The notes under the pieces: generated by a model
The model's database searches: none
Told to the model about the DNA's origin: nothing
Seen by the model: only the letters and a program-made list of their open reading frames with translations
From: an uncultured Eubacteriales bacterium
GTDB taxonomy: Bacteria; Bacillota; Clostridia; Christensenellales; Aristaeellaceae
NCBI GenBank assembly: GCA_902781945.1
Contig: CACZLE010000001.1
Span: 1-64,000, forward strand
DNA length: 64,000 nt
Direction of reading: 5' to 3'
Shown here: positions 39,373 through 47,882 of the stretch, in pieces
Layout of the letters: each line of letters begins with the position of its first letter
Numbering within the stretch: the stretch's first letter is position 1
Translations under genes and position numbers: made by a program

Positions 39373-40467
39373 ATGACGATCCATGATCTTCCCCGCGCCC
39401 GGTGCTGGCTGGAAGTCAGCACAAAGGCTCTTTTGCATAACTTGGGCGTTGCCCGCAGTCTGCTGCGCCCGCAAACGGAATTGATCGCCGTACTCAAAGC
39501 CGATGCTTATGGGCTGGGGATCAAGCCGGTGGGGCGGCTGTTCTGGCAGAACGGCGTGACGCGTTTTGCCGTGGCCTGCCTGGAGGAAGCCTTCCTGCTG
39601 CGCGAGGCTTTGCCGGAAGCGTGGATCCTGTGCATGGGAGAGACCCTGGGCGGGGCCCTCAAAGAGGCGGTGCAGGCTGAAATCCGTTTGACCGTGGGAT
39701 CTGTGGAGAGCGCGGAACGCATAGCGAAGGCCGCCCGGGAGTGCGGCAAAACCGCTTTTGTCCATATAAAAATCGATACTGGGCTCCATCGCATCGGCTT
39801 TGGTGAAGGCGATGCCGCGCTTTTGCGAGAGGTTTCACAGATGGCCAGTCTGAACGTGGAGGGCGCATATACCCATCTTGCGCTTCACAATCGGGAAAGC
39901 GATGTGGCCCAGCATGAGGCCTTGCAGAAGGTTTTGCGGGAGAGTGGATTGCAGCCGCCCATGGTGCACATGCTGGATTCCATCGGCCTGACACGGTATC
40001 CGGACTGGCAGTATTCCGCCGTGCGCGTGGGGGCCATGCTGTATGGCAATTCTCCGCGCGGCTTTGAACGGATGGATGAAGTTTGGCCCACGGTGCGCTT
40101 TGTTGCAAGGGTTTCTCGGGCTGCCTGGGTGAAGGCCGGGGATTGTGTCGGCTATGACGATGATCATCCGCTGGCCCGGGATACCCGCGTCGCCACCCTT
40201 TCTGTGGGCTATGCGGACGGCTATCCCCGGTCCCTCAGCGATGTGGGCGAGGTGGAGATCAACGGACAGCGCGCAAAAAACATCGGCCTCATCTGCATGG
40301 ATCAGATGATGGTCGATGTGACGGATATTCCGAATGTTCAGCCTGGGCAGGAAGCGGTGCTGCTGGGCGATGGTATTGGCTTGACGGAATACGCCGCCCT
40401 GGGCCATTTGAATCGCAATGAATGCACCGTCGTGATCGGCAAGCGCGTGCCCCGCATTTATCTTTGA
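39373..40467 (+). CDS. alr: Alanine racemase
   Basis: The 364-residue PLP enzyme makes D-alanine for peptidoglycan. The lysine that binds PLP is Lys42 in AVLKADAYGLG, and the second catalytic residue, the tyrosine near position 262, lies in SVGYADGYPR. The barrel motif IKIDTGLHRIG and the C-terminal CMDQMMVDVT are typical. The ATG at 39373 follows AAGAGG; a run of upstream in-frame ATGs lies inside the permease gene. It starts 10 bases after the permease stop, so it probably shares that transcript, and ends at an intrinsic terminator. Confidence 0.96.
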   Translation: MTIHDLPRARCWLEVSTKALLHNLGVARSLLRPQTELIAVLKADAYGLGIKPVGRLFWQNGVTRFAVACLEEAFLLREALPEAWILCMGETLGGALKEAVQAEIRLTVGSVESAERIAKAARECGKTAFVHIKIDTGLHRIGFGEGDAALLREVSQMASLNVEGAYTHLALHNRESDVAQHEALQKVLRESGLQPPMVHMLDSIGLTRYPDWQYSAVRVGAMLYGNSPRGFERMDEVWPTVRFVARVSRAAWVKAGDCVGYDDDHPLARDTRVATLSVGYADGYPRSLSDVGEVEINGQRAKNIGLICMDQMMVDVTDIPNVQPGQEAVLLGDGIGLTEYAALGHLNRNECTVVIGKRVPRIYL

Positions 40468-40493
40468 TCCGTGCAGTTCAGCGCGGATTTTTT
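40467..40493 (+). terminator. Terminator of the transporter-alr operon
   Basis: ATCCGTGC (40467-40474) pairs with GCGCGGAT (40481-40488) around a 6-base loop with one G-U pair; TTTTTT follows (40488-40493). Confidence 0.8.
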
Positions 40494-41289
40494 ATTGCTT
40501 GATCAGCTTTTGCGCCTCCAGGACGACGCGCAATGCATCCTCTCGGCAGGCGGGATTGGTCGCCAGGATGCAGGCAGGCTTGCCAAAGTCGATTTCCGGC
40601 TCATAGGGCATCATGAAGCTGCCGCCAGCCTCCGTGATCAGCAGCGCGCCTGCGGCAAAATCCCAGGGGGAAAGGCGCAATTCGCAAAAGATATCGGCCC
40701 GTCCGCTGGCCACGTCGCAGCAGTCGATAGCCGCGGAGCCCACCCGGCGGATATCGCCGCCCTGGGTCAGAAACTGGTGGAAGCAATAAGCGGTGGCATC
40801 CGCCAGCTCTGCGTAATAGGGAGCGGTGCCGATGGCGGTCAGGGCTTTGTCAAAGGGACGCTCGCTGACATGGATCGGTACGCCGTTTAGATAGGCGCCC
40901 TCGCCGCGAATGGCCGTGTACAGTTCATCCCAATAGGGCTGATAGACCATACCCAGCACGGGTACACGGTTTTTGAGCAGGGCAATGGAAATACAGGACG
41001 CATGCCGATGCAGGATGAAATTCATGGTGCCGTCGATGGGGTCCACCACCCAGGTATAGGCGTCCGTCAGCGTATCGTTTTCCTGCTCTTCGGCAAAGAA
41101 GCGGCAATCCGGGATCAGTTGCGTCAGTTCCGTGCGCAGATATTCCTGAATGGCCACGTCGGTTTCGGTCACAAAGTTATAATGCCCCGTCTTTTCGTGC
41201 ACCATGGTCTTGCTGACGTGGAGGATGCGCACACCCGCCTCCCGGATATAGCCCGCCACCCGGTCCTGTATTTCATGAAGATTGATCAT
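40492..41289 (-). CDS. Inositol monophosphatase family protein
   Basis: The 265-residue Mg-dependent phosphatase has the three metal-binding blocks FAEEQE (about 68-73), WVVDPIDGTMNF (about 86-97) and LSPWDFAAGALLITEAGG (about 205-222). Substrates in the family include inositol phosphates, nucleotides (CysQ) and NADP; SuhB-type is closest in layout. The start ATG 41289 has GAGGG 6 bases upstream; two earlier in-frame ATGs are possible. Its promoter is divergent from ribulokinase. Function beyond phosphatase cannot be decided. Confidence 0.88.
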   Translation of the reverse strand: MINLHEIQDRVAGYIREAGVRILHVSKTMVHEKTGHYNFVTETDVAIQEYLRTELTQLIPDCRFFAEEQENDTLTDAYTWVVDPIDGTMNFILHRHASCISIALLKNRVPVLGMVYQPYWDELYTAIRGEGAYLNGVPIHVSERPFDKALTAIGTAPYYAELADATAYCFHQFLTQGGDIRRVGSAAIDCCDVASGRADIFCELRLSPWDFAAGALLITEAGGSFMMPYEPEIDFGKPACILATNPACREDALRVVLEAQKLIKQ

Positions 41290-41320
41290 CGTCATCCCTC
41301 GTCTCTTATTTATTCGCTCC

Positions 41321-41353
41321 ATTATACCATATTTTTCACGGTTATGCTATAAT
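41321..41353. promoter_or_regulatory. Divergent extended -10 promoters (inositol phosphatase / ribulokinase)
   Basis: Forward: TATAAT at 41348-41353 preceded by TGC. Reverse: TATAAT at 41326-41321 preceded by TGG. Neither has a good -35, so both depend on the extended -10. With only 21 bases between them, transcription in the two directions should compete. Confidence 0.6.
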
Positions 41354-41384
41354 GGAAAGGCAGAGGATGGAAAGGAGATTCAAT

Positions 41385-43004
41385 ATGGGCAAGTATGTGA
41401 TCGGCTTGGATTATGGCACGCTGTCCGCCCGGGCGCTGCTGGCGGAGGTGGATACGGGGCATGCCGTTGCCACAGCGGAATTTGTCTATCCCCACGGTGT
41501 CATTAACGCTGATCTGCCCGAGGGCTGGGCTTTGCAGCATCCCCAGGATTATTTGGATGCGCTTTCTTCCCTGATACCGCGGATCATGGCCGGGATTTCG
41601 GCGGATGACGTCATCGGGCTGGGGCTGGATTGCACGGCGTGCACCGCTTTTCCGGTGGATAAAAACGGGACGCCCCTGTGTTTCGATCCTCAATGGCAGA
41701 CTGAGCCCAATGCTTACGCGAAGCTGTGGAAGCATCACGCGGCCCAGCGGCGGGCGGATCAGATCACAACGATAGCGGCAGAACGCAAGGAACCTTGGCT
41801 GGACAGCTATGGCGGCAAGGTATCCGGCGAATGGGGCTTGCCCAAGCTGTGGGAGCTGTTGGATGAAGCGCCGGGGCTGTATCAGGCCATGCACACCTGG
41901 ATCGAAGCGGGGGATTGGCTGGTGTGGCAGCTGACGGGGCAGGAGAGCCGCAATCTGTGCGCGGCCAGCTTCAAGCATTTTTATGGGCAGGGCAAAGGAT
42001 ACCCGACATCTGCTTTTTACGAAGCCATCGATCCACGGCTGAAAACGGTGATTGACGAAAAATATACCGCGCCTGTCATTCCGGCGGGACAGATGGCGGG
42101 CAGGCTAACGGAGCATATGGCGCGCCGCTTGGGCTTGCGTCCCGGAACGCCTGTTTCCGCCGCCTGCGTGGACGCCCACGCCGCGGTCCCCGCCGCCGGG
42201 ATCACCGAGCCCGGAGAAATGCTGGCGATCATCGGCACCTCCACCTGTGTGATGACCCTGGCTAAGGAGGCGCGGCAGGTGCCGGGTATCTGCGGCACGG
42301 CCAAGGATGCCATTCTTCCCGGATACTATGCCTGCGAGGCCGGGCAGAGCTGCGTGGGAGATCTGCTGGGCTGGTTCTGCGCGCATTGCGTGCCCAAGGA
42401 CTATCAGGAGGACGCCCAGGGCCAAGGCATCCACCAGTATTTAACCTCCCTGGCGGAGCACCTGCGCCCCGGGGAAAGCGGCCTGTTGGCCCTGGATTGG
42501 TGGAACGGCAACCGCAGCATTCTGGTGGATTTTGATCTGAGCGGGCTCTTATTGGGCATGACGCTGCAAACCAAGCCGGAGGAGATCTATCGGGCCCTGA
42601 TCGAAGGCACGGCCTTTGGCCTTCGGGTGATCGTGGAGCACTTTCGCACCCATGGGGTGCCGGTGGAAAAGCTGTTCGCCACCGGCGGCATCAGCCAGAA
42701 GAACGCCCTGGCCATGCAGATCTATGCCGATGTGCTGAATTTACCTGTACGCATCGTGGAGGCCGAGCAGGGCGCGGCCCTGGGCAGCGCCATCTATGCT
42801 GCGGCGGCTTCGGGTCATTACCGGGATCTGCAAAGCGCCATCCGCGCCATGGCTGCGCCGGTCAGCAAGGTCTATACGCCGATCCCGGAGCATGTGAAAA
42901 TCTACGATGCTTTATACCTGGAATACAAGCGACTGCACGATTTCTTTGCCCGGGATGGCGTGATGAAGCGGCTCAAGAATCTCAAACAAAAAACACCCGT
43001 CTGA
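41385..43004 (+). CDS. araB: Ribulokinase
   Basis: The 539-residue FGGY-family kinase phosphorylates L-ribulose, the second step of L-arabinose use. The N-terminal domain starts GLDYGTLSARALL, then GLDCTACTAFPVD, SYGGKVSGEWGLPK with the ribulokinase-type substrate loop, and the C-terminal FGGY half has VDAHAAVPAAGI, CTSTCV-like IIGTSTCVMTL, ATGGISQKN and QGAALGSAIYAA. Length agrees with AraB (about 550). Start ATG 41385 has AAAGGAGATT upstream. araA and araD are not adjacent, which is unusual. A terminator overlaps the stop codon. Confidence 0.92.
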   Translation: MGKYVIGLDYGTLSARALLAEVDTGHAVATAEFVYPHGVINADLPEGWALQHPQDYLDALSSLIPRIMAGISADDVIGLGLDCTACTAFPVDKNGTPLCFDPQWQTEPNAYAKLWKHHAAQRRADQITTIAAERKEPWLDSYGGKVSGEWGLPKLWELLDEAPGLYQAMHTWIEAGDWLVWQLTGQESRNLCAASFKHFYGQGKGYPTSAFYEAIDPRLKTVIDEKYTAPVIPAGQMAGRLTEHMARRLGLRPGTPVSAACVDAHAAVPAAGITEPGEMLAIIGTSTCVMTLAKEARQVPGICGTAKDAILPGYYACEAGQSCVGDLLGWFCAHCVPKDYQEDAQGQGIHQYLTSLAEHLRPGESGLLALDWWNGNRSILVDFDLSGLLLGMTLQTKPEEIYRALIEGTAFGLRVIVEHFRTHGVPVEKLFATGGISQKNALAMQIYADVLNLPVRIVEAEQGAALGSAIYAAAASGHYRDLQSAIRAMAAPVSKVYTPIPEHVKIYDALYLEYKRLHDFFARDGVMKRLKNLKQKTPV

Positions 43005-43016
43005 TGGCGGGTGTTT
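42991..43016. terminator. Bidirectional terminator overlapping the araB stop
   Basis: AAACACCCG (42991-42999) pairs with CGGGTGTTT (43008-43016) around 8 bases that include the TGA. A-rich and T-rich flanks on the two sides allow use by both araB and the convergent phosphoribosyltransferase gene. Confidence 0.8.
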
Positions 43017-43031
43017 TGATGTGCCGGATTA

Positions 43032-43586
43032 TTATTCCTTCACGCTGCCGTCGGCGTTGAACAGGGGCAGCTTTTCCAGATAGATGATATCGTCGCGCTT
43101 CTGGGCGTCGCCCTCGGCCAGGATGGCCATCTTGCCCACGATGATGCCCCCGGCCTGATTGACCAGCTTTTCCACGGCAGCCAGAGAGCCGCCGGTGGAG
43201 ATCACGTCGTCCACGATCAGCACGCGCTTGCCCTTCATATAGGCGGCGTCCTCGCCGTCGATGCACAGCATCTGGCGGTTGGCGGTGGTGATGCTGGTCA
43301 CGTCGGTGCTGAACACGTCGCGCATATACAGCTTGGCAGCCTTGCGGGCGATCAGATAGCGGTTGACGCCGCTCTGACGGGCCATTTCATACACCAGGGG
43401 AATGCCCTTGGATTCGGCGGTGATCAGAATATCGTGCTCGGGCGCGGCCTTCAGCAGGTCCCGGGCGCAGGCTACGGTCAGCTCCACGTCACCGAAGATG
43501 ATGAAAGCGCCGATGTACAGTTCGTCGTTCACCTTGCAAAGGGGCAGATCGCGGGTCACGCCCGCAATGGTCATCGTATGATGCAT
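43032..43586 (-). CDS. Phosphoribosyltransferase (adenine PRTase-like)
   Basis: The 184-residue protein has the type I phosphoribosyltransferase fold with the PRPP motif VLIVDDVISTGGSL near 125-138. The region with ILITAESKGIPLVYEMAR resembles adenine phosphoribosyltransferase and its PurR/Xpt-like relatives, which salvage purine bases with PRPP. The substrate cannot be fixed; a regulatory role without enzyme activity is also known in relatives. Start ATG 43586 follows AGGAGG by 9 bases; a longer in-frame extension runs into recG and is spurious. The promoter is consensus-like. Confidence 0.85.
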   Translation of the reverse strand: MHHTMTIAGVTRDLPLCKVNDELYIGAFIIFGDVELTVACARDLLKAAPEHDILITAESKGIPLVYEMARQSGVNRYLIARKAAKLYMRDVFSTDVTSITTANRQMLCIDGEDAAYMKGKRVLIVDDVISTGGSLAAVEKLVNQAGGIIVGKMAILAEGDAQKRDDIIYLEKLPLFNADGSVKE

Positions 43587-43632
43587 AACAGAACGCCTCC
43601 TGAGTGTGTAGATTAAAGGAAACATACGCTTC

Positions 43633-43661
43633 ATTATATCGGACGGGACAAGGAATGTCAA
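43633..43661 (-). promoter_or_regulatory. Promoter of the phosphoribosyltransferase gene
   Basis: TTGACA (43661-43656), 17-base spacer, TATAAT (43638-43633) on the reverse strand, within 30 bases of the recG stop. Confidence 0.85.
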
Positions 43662-43663
43662 GC

Positions 43664-45667
43664 TCAGTTCAGGGCTGTTTTTCGCAGCTGATCGCGGAAA
43701 AGCACCTGGGCGGAGCGCTGGATCATCTCCCAGGCCTCCGCCTGCGCCGGGTCCTCTTTCAGCCATTTCAGGCATTGCTGGGTTTCGGCGATGAGCCTGC
43801 CGTCTCCGGACAGCAGGGAGAAGGCCCCCTGACCGTGCTGGGCGGTGCCCAGAAACTCCCCGGGTCCGCGCAGTTCCAGATCCTTCCGAGCGATCACAAA
43901 GCCGTCGTTGGTGGCGCAAAGGGCTTTGAGACGCTCGTTGGGCTCCGCCAGCAGGAAGCACCAGCTTTCTTTCGCCCCTCGGCCCACCCGGCCGCGCAGC
44001 TGATGCAGCTGGCTCAAGCCAAATCGATCCGCGTTTTCAATGACCATCACCGTGGCGCGGGGCACATTGACGCCTACCTCAATAACGGTGGTGGATACCA
44101 ATACGTCCAGTTCACCCTGGGAAAAAGCGGTCAGCGTCTGATCCTTTTCCACGGCGTCCTGGGTGCCGTAGGTCAACCCCACCCGCAGGGAGGACAGGGG
44201 GCCGTTGCACAATTCGGCGTATACATCTTGGGCGCTCTTGGCCTCAATGGCTTCGCTCTCCTCCACCAAAGGACAGACGATATAGGTTTGCCAGCCTTCT
44301 TTTGCCTGCTTTTTGATAAAGTCGTACAGGCCCTCCCGCTTGCTTTCCGGCACGATGTGGGTTTTGACGGGGGTGCGGCCCGGGGGAAGCTCATCTACCA
44401 CGGAGATATCCAGATCGCCGTAGAGGATCAGCGCCAGCGAGCGCGGGATGGGCGTAGCGGACATGACCAGCACGTGGGGCTCCAATCCCCCGGCGGCCTT
44501 TTGAGACAGCTTGTGCCGCTGCTCCACGCCGAAGCGGTGCTGCTCGTCCGTGATCACCAAAGATAATTGATGATATTCCACTCCTTCGGACAGCAGGGCA
44601 TGGGTGCCGATGACCACCTGCCAGTCGCCTGTTCGGATTGCCTCCAGGGACGCCCGGCGCTCTTTGGTTTTCATGCCGCCGATCAGCAGCCCGCAGTGGA
44701 TGCCCAAAGGCTCCAGCGTCTTTTTGGCGCTTTCCAGGTGCTGCCTTGCCAGGATCTCCGTAGGGGCCATCAGGGCGCTTTGCCTGCCCGCTTGGGCGCA
44801 GCAATACATGGCGGCAAAGGCAATGGCGGTCTTGCCGCAGCCCACGTCGCCCTGCACCATCCGCCGCATGGCTGTGTTTTTTCCCAGATCCGCCCTTATT
44901 TCCTCAAAGACCCGCGACTGCGCCTTGGTAGGCGGAAAGGGCAAGGATTGCCAATAGCGTTTCCCTGTTTCTTCTACAATGGACAGGGGCTCCGCGTTGC
45001 CTGGCATGCCGCGCAATATGGACAGCGCGGCCTGATAGAGCAGCAATTGCTCAAAAGCCATGCGCCGCTGGGCGATTTGCAGCATTTCCCGACTTTCCGG
45101 CTGATGGATCTGGCGCAGGGCGAAATTGCGTTCGCACAGGGCATAACACAAGCGCAGGTCCGCGGGCAGGGTTTCCGGGCAGCATTCCTCCAGCATGGTC
45201 AGGGCCTGGGCCATCAGCTTGGCAAAAACCGCGGAGGGCATGCCTGCGAGGCTGCGGTATTCAGGGATCAGCTTTTGCTCCGTTTCCCGCTTGGGACTGT
45301 ACATGCGCAGACGGCCCTGCCTGTCGCGCTCGGGAATGCCGGAAAACAGCAATTCCTGGTCGGCTGCATAGCTTTTTGCCACCCAGGGCTGATTGAACCA
45401 TACCAATGAAAGGGAGCCGCTGGCATCGATCAGCGTGGCGGTGGCGCGGCTTTTGCCGCCGTAATAGGAAGCCTTGGGCGCGTCCTTCAATTTTCCCTGG
45501 ACACAGCAAAAAGTCCCCGGCTCTATTTCCTTGATCGGGGTGACGCGCGTGGTGTCCCGATAGCGAACGGGCAGCACCATCAATAAATCATACAGGGTTT
45601 CGATCCCCGCCTTTTGCAGCAGGGCCAGCCGGGCAGGGCCCAGGCCGCGCAGTTGCTTTAATTCCAT
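43664..45667 (-). CDS. recG: ATP-dependent DNA helicase RecG
   Basis: The 667-residue fork-regression helicase has an N-terminal wedge (OB-fold, about 50-140) starting with the family motif LRGLGPARLALLQKAGI, Walker A VQGDVGCGKT near 270, ITDEQHRFGV near 370 (DEQH box), and the C-terminal helicase half with QLHQLRGRVGRG and the TRG-type end. It remodels stalled forks and Holliday junctions. Start at 45667; AGGAA precedes the ATG. It follows the Asp23 and FakA-like genes as in B. subtilis (which has serine dehydratase genes in between), but a terminator intervenes. Confidence 0.97.
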   Translation of the reverse strand: MELKQLRGLGPARLALLQKAGIETLYDLLMVLPVRYRDTTRVTPIKEIEPGTFCCVQGKLKDAPKASYYGGKSRATATLIDASGSLSLVWFNQPWVAKSYAADQELLFSGIPERDRQGRLRMYSPKRETEQKLIPEYRSLAGMPSAVFAKLMAQALTMLEECCPETLPADLRLCYALCERNFALRQIHQPESREMLQIAQRRMAFEQLLLYQAALSILRGMPGNAEPLSIVEETGKRYWQSLPFPPTKAQSRVFEEIRADLGKNTAMRRMVQGDVGCGKTAIAFAAMYCCAQAGRQSALMAPTEILARQHLESAKKTLEPLGIHCGLLIGGMKTKERRASLEAIRTGDWQVVIGTHALLSEGVEYHQLSLVITDEQHRFGVEQRHKLSQKAAGGLEPHVLVMSATPIPRSLALILYGDLDISVVDELPPGRTPVKTHIVPESKREGLYDFIKKQAKEGWQTYIVCPLVEESEAIEAKSAQDVYAELCNGPLSSLRVGLTYGTQDAVEKDQTLTAFSQGELDVLVSTTVIEVGVNVPRATVMVIENADRFGLSQLHQLRGRVGRGAKESWCFLLAEPNERLKALCATNDGFVIARKDLELRGPGEFLGTAQHGQGAFSLLSGDGRLIAETQQCLKWLKEDPAQAEAWEMIQRSAQVLFRDQLRKTALN

Positions 45668-45677
45668 GGCGTTCCTA

Positions 45678-45707
45678 TAAAAAGAAAAGGCTATCCGCAG
45701 ATAGCCT
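45678..45707 (-). terminator. Terminator between the FakA-like gene and recG
   Basis: AGGCTATC (45688-45695) pairs with GATAGCCT (45700-45707) around 4 bases; reverse-strand TTTCTTTTTATAG follows. It ends only about 10 bases before the recG start, so recG needs read-through or another promoter. Confidence 0.75.
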
Positions 45708-45724
45708 ATTTTCCGCTGCGGCAG

Positions 45725-47362
45725 TTATTCAACGGAAAGCAGATAATAGTAGAGCGGCTGACCGCCGTACATGACTTCCACATCGCAGCCGGGATACATT
45801 TCCTGCAGCTCCGCGCCCAGGGCTTCCGCGTCCTGCTGCTTGGTATCGGCGCCGTAATAGACGGTGATCAGGCTGTCGTCCTCGCAGACGATGGAGCGGA
45901 TCAGCTGCAGGGCCACTTCATGCACGTCGTTGCTGCGCACGGAAACCGCGCCGTTGTGCAGGCCGATGATATCGCCCTCGGTGATGTGCAGGTCCTCAAA
46001 CTCGCTGTCCCGCACGGCATAGGTGATCATGCCGGTGCGCACGCGCTGGGCAGCCTCGTCCATGTTCCGGGCGTTCTCGTCGGGGGACAGGTCGGGCTGG
46101 AAAGAAATCACGGCGGCAATGCCCATGGCCACGTTCTTGGTGGGGATCACCAGTACGTTTTTGTCGCTGAGCTCGGCGGCCTGCTGGGCGGCCAGCACCA
46201 CGTTGCCGTTATTGGGCAGCACAAATACGGTCTTGGCATTGATGGCGGAGATGGCCTTTTCCAGATCCTCGATGGCGGGGTTCATGGTCTGGCCGCCCTC
46301 CACGATGACGTCCACGCCCAGATCCTTGAGGATGGAAACAAAGCCCTCGCCCTGGCAAACGGAAACCATGCCATAGTCCTTGGGAGGCTCCGCCTGGGCC
46401 TTTTCGGCTTCCTTGCGGCGGCGGGTTTCAGCCATGTTTTCAATGGCCACATCCGTTAGCTCACCCAACCCCTGACCGTATTGCAGGGCGCGCCCGGGAT
46501 CGTTGGTGTGGATATGGACCTTCACCTCGTCCGTGTCCCCGGAAACCTGGATGCAGTCGCCAATGCGGCTCATATGGCGACGCAGGGAAGCCAGATCATT
46601 GGTCTTGGCATTGGCCTGCTGGGGATGGATGGTATAGGTGGTGTGATAGATATATTTGAGCTCCTCGATGGCGTCGTGATCGTCCACAAAATCTTCCGAC
46701 TGCACCATCTTGGGCTCGGCGGGGGAGAGATCGATATGCTCGCCGCCCATGGCCGCGGCATAGCCCTGATAAATACACATCAGGCCCCGGCCACCGGCGT
46801 CCACCACGCCCGCCTGTTTAAGGACGGGCAGCATTTCCGGCGTGCGGGCCAGGATGCTTTCACCGCTGGTCAGGATGACGCGCATCAGCGCGTCATAATC
46901 ATCCGGCGCGGCTTCGGCCTGCTTGAGCGCTTCCTCGGCAATGACGCGGGCCACGGTCAGAATGGTGCCCTCCTTGGGCTTCATGACGGCCTTGTACGCC
47001 TTGTCCGCGCCGGCCTTCAAGGCCTGGGCAAACTGCAGCGGGCTGATCTTTTCCAAGCCCTCCACGGAGCTGGCAAAGCCGCGCAGCAGCTGGGAGGTGA
47101 TGACGCCGCTGTTGCCGCGGGCGCCGCGCAGGGCTCCCTTGGCGATGGCGCTGGCCGTCTCGCCTGCGGTGGCGAATTCCTTGCTGTTCACCTCGCGGGT
47201 GGCGCTGGCCATGGTGAGGGACATATTGGTGCCCGTATCGCCGTCCGGCACGGGGAACACGTTAAGGGAGTCCACCATGTCCCGGTTTTTTTCCAGATTC
47301 GCCGCGCCGGACAGGATCATATCCCGCAGCAGCAGACTATCTATCAACTGAACTTCTATCAA
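45725..47362 (-). CDS. DAK2 domain kinase, FakA/YloV family
   Basis: The 545-residue protein carries the DhaL/DAK2 nucleotide-binding domain with SLNVFPVPDGDTGTNM near 30-45 and RGARGNSGVI near 75-85, and a C-terminal DegV-like half. FakA phosphorylates fatty acids bound by FakB (DegV) proteins for phospholipid synthesis. I set the start at TTG 47362 because GGAGG lies 8 bases upstream and the relatives begin near here; the ATG 13 codons earlier has no binding site. The Asp23 gene precedes it in the same transcript, a conserved pairing. No fakB is in the window. Confidence 0.88.
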   Translation of the reverse strand: MIEVQLIDSLLLRDMILSGAANLEKNRDMVDSLNVFPVPDGDTGTNMSLTMASATREVNSKEFATAGETASAIAKGALRGARGNSGVITSQLLRGFASSVEGLEKISPLQFAQALKAGADKAYKAVMKPKEGTILTVARVIAEEALKQAEAAPDDYDALMRVILTSGESILARTPEMLPVLKQAGVVDAGGRGLMCIYQGYAAAMGGEHIDLSPAEPKMVQSEDFVDDHDAIEELKYIYHTTYTIHPQQANAKTNDLASLRRHMSRIGDCIQVSGDTDEVKVHIHTNDPGRALQYGQGLGELTDVAIENMAETRRRKEAEKAQAEPPKDYGMVSVCQGEGFVSILKDLGVDVIVEGGQTMNPAIEDLEKAISAINAKTVFVLPNNGNVVLAAQQAAELSDKNVLVIPTKNVAMGIAAVISFQPDLSPDENARNMDEAAQRVRTGMITYAVRDSEFEDLHITEGDIIGLHNGAVSVRSNDVHEVALQLIRSIVCEDDSLITVYYGADTKQQDAEALGAELQEMYPGCDVEVMYGGQPLYYYLLSVE

Positions 47363-47434
47363 TGCAGTAACCTCCGAATTTACCGCCCGCAAGGCGGTCA
47401 TGCGCGTATAGGCGTGGCAAACAGGGGACGCGCT

Positions 47435-47788
47435 TTATTGTACGCGGATCCCCTCCACGGAAATGTTCACCTTGCGCACCTTTACGCCCGTCATGCTTTC
47501 CAGCTTGTAGCGTACCACCTCAACGATCGCGTTGCAGGCCACAGAAACGGAAATGCCATATTCCACGACGATATACAGATCCACGTCCAGCATATCGTCC
47601 ACCATGCGCAGTTGAACGCCCTTGCTCAGATTCTCCCGGCCCAGCCATTCCACGATGCCGTCCTTGGCACGCTTGGAGCTCATGGCCACGATGCCGTAGC
47701 ATTCCAGCACGGCATACCCCACAACCTTTAGCATCACATCTTCGGAGATGTAAATGGTGCCGATATCGTTTTTGATTTTACATTCCAT
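47435..47788 (-). CDS. Asp23/Gls24 family protein (YloU-like)
   Basis: The 117-residue alkaline-shock-type protein has the typical core GTIYISEDVMLKVVGYAVLEC at 10-30 and a beta-alpha pattern ending VKVRKVNISVEGI. Members affect cell-envelope homeostasis, and YloU is encoded before YloV/FakA in many Bacillota. No signal peptide. The start ATG follows AGGAGG. It is the first gene of the FakA operon. Confidence 0.9.
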   Translation of the reverse strand: MECKIKNDIGTIYISEDVMLKVVGYAVLECYGIVAMSSKRAKDGIVEWLGRENLSKGVQLRMVDDMLDVDLYIVVEYGISVSVACNAIVEVVRYKLESMTGVKVRKVNISVEGIRVQ

Positions 47789-47835
47789 CGATCTGGAACC
47801 TCCTGATGCTGGTTATGACCTAAGGGTCACAACAT

Positions 47836-47864
47836 ATTATACAGGATTTTGCGCAAGAACGCAA
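47836..47864 (-). promoter_or_regulatory. Promoter of the Asp23-FakA operon
   Basis: TTGCGT (47864-47859), 17-base spacer, TATAAT (47841-47836) with a TG just before it. It sits inside a perfect 9-bp inverted repeat (ATTTTGCGC at 47846-47854 with its complement at 47871-47879). Confidence 0.7.
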
Positions 47865-47882
47865 GCCTAAGCGCAAAATGGT

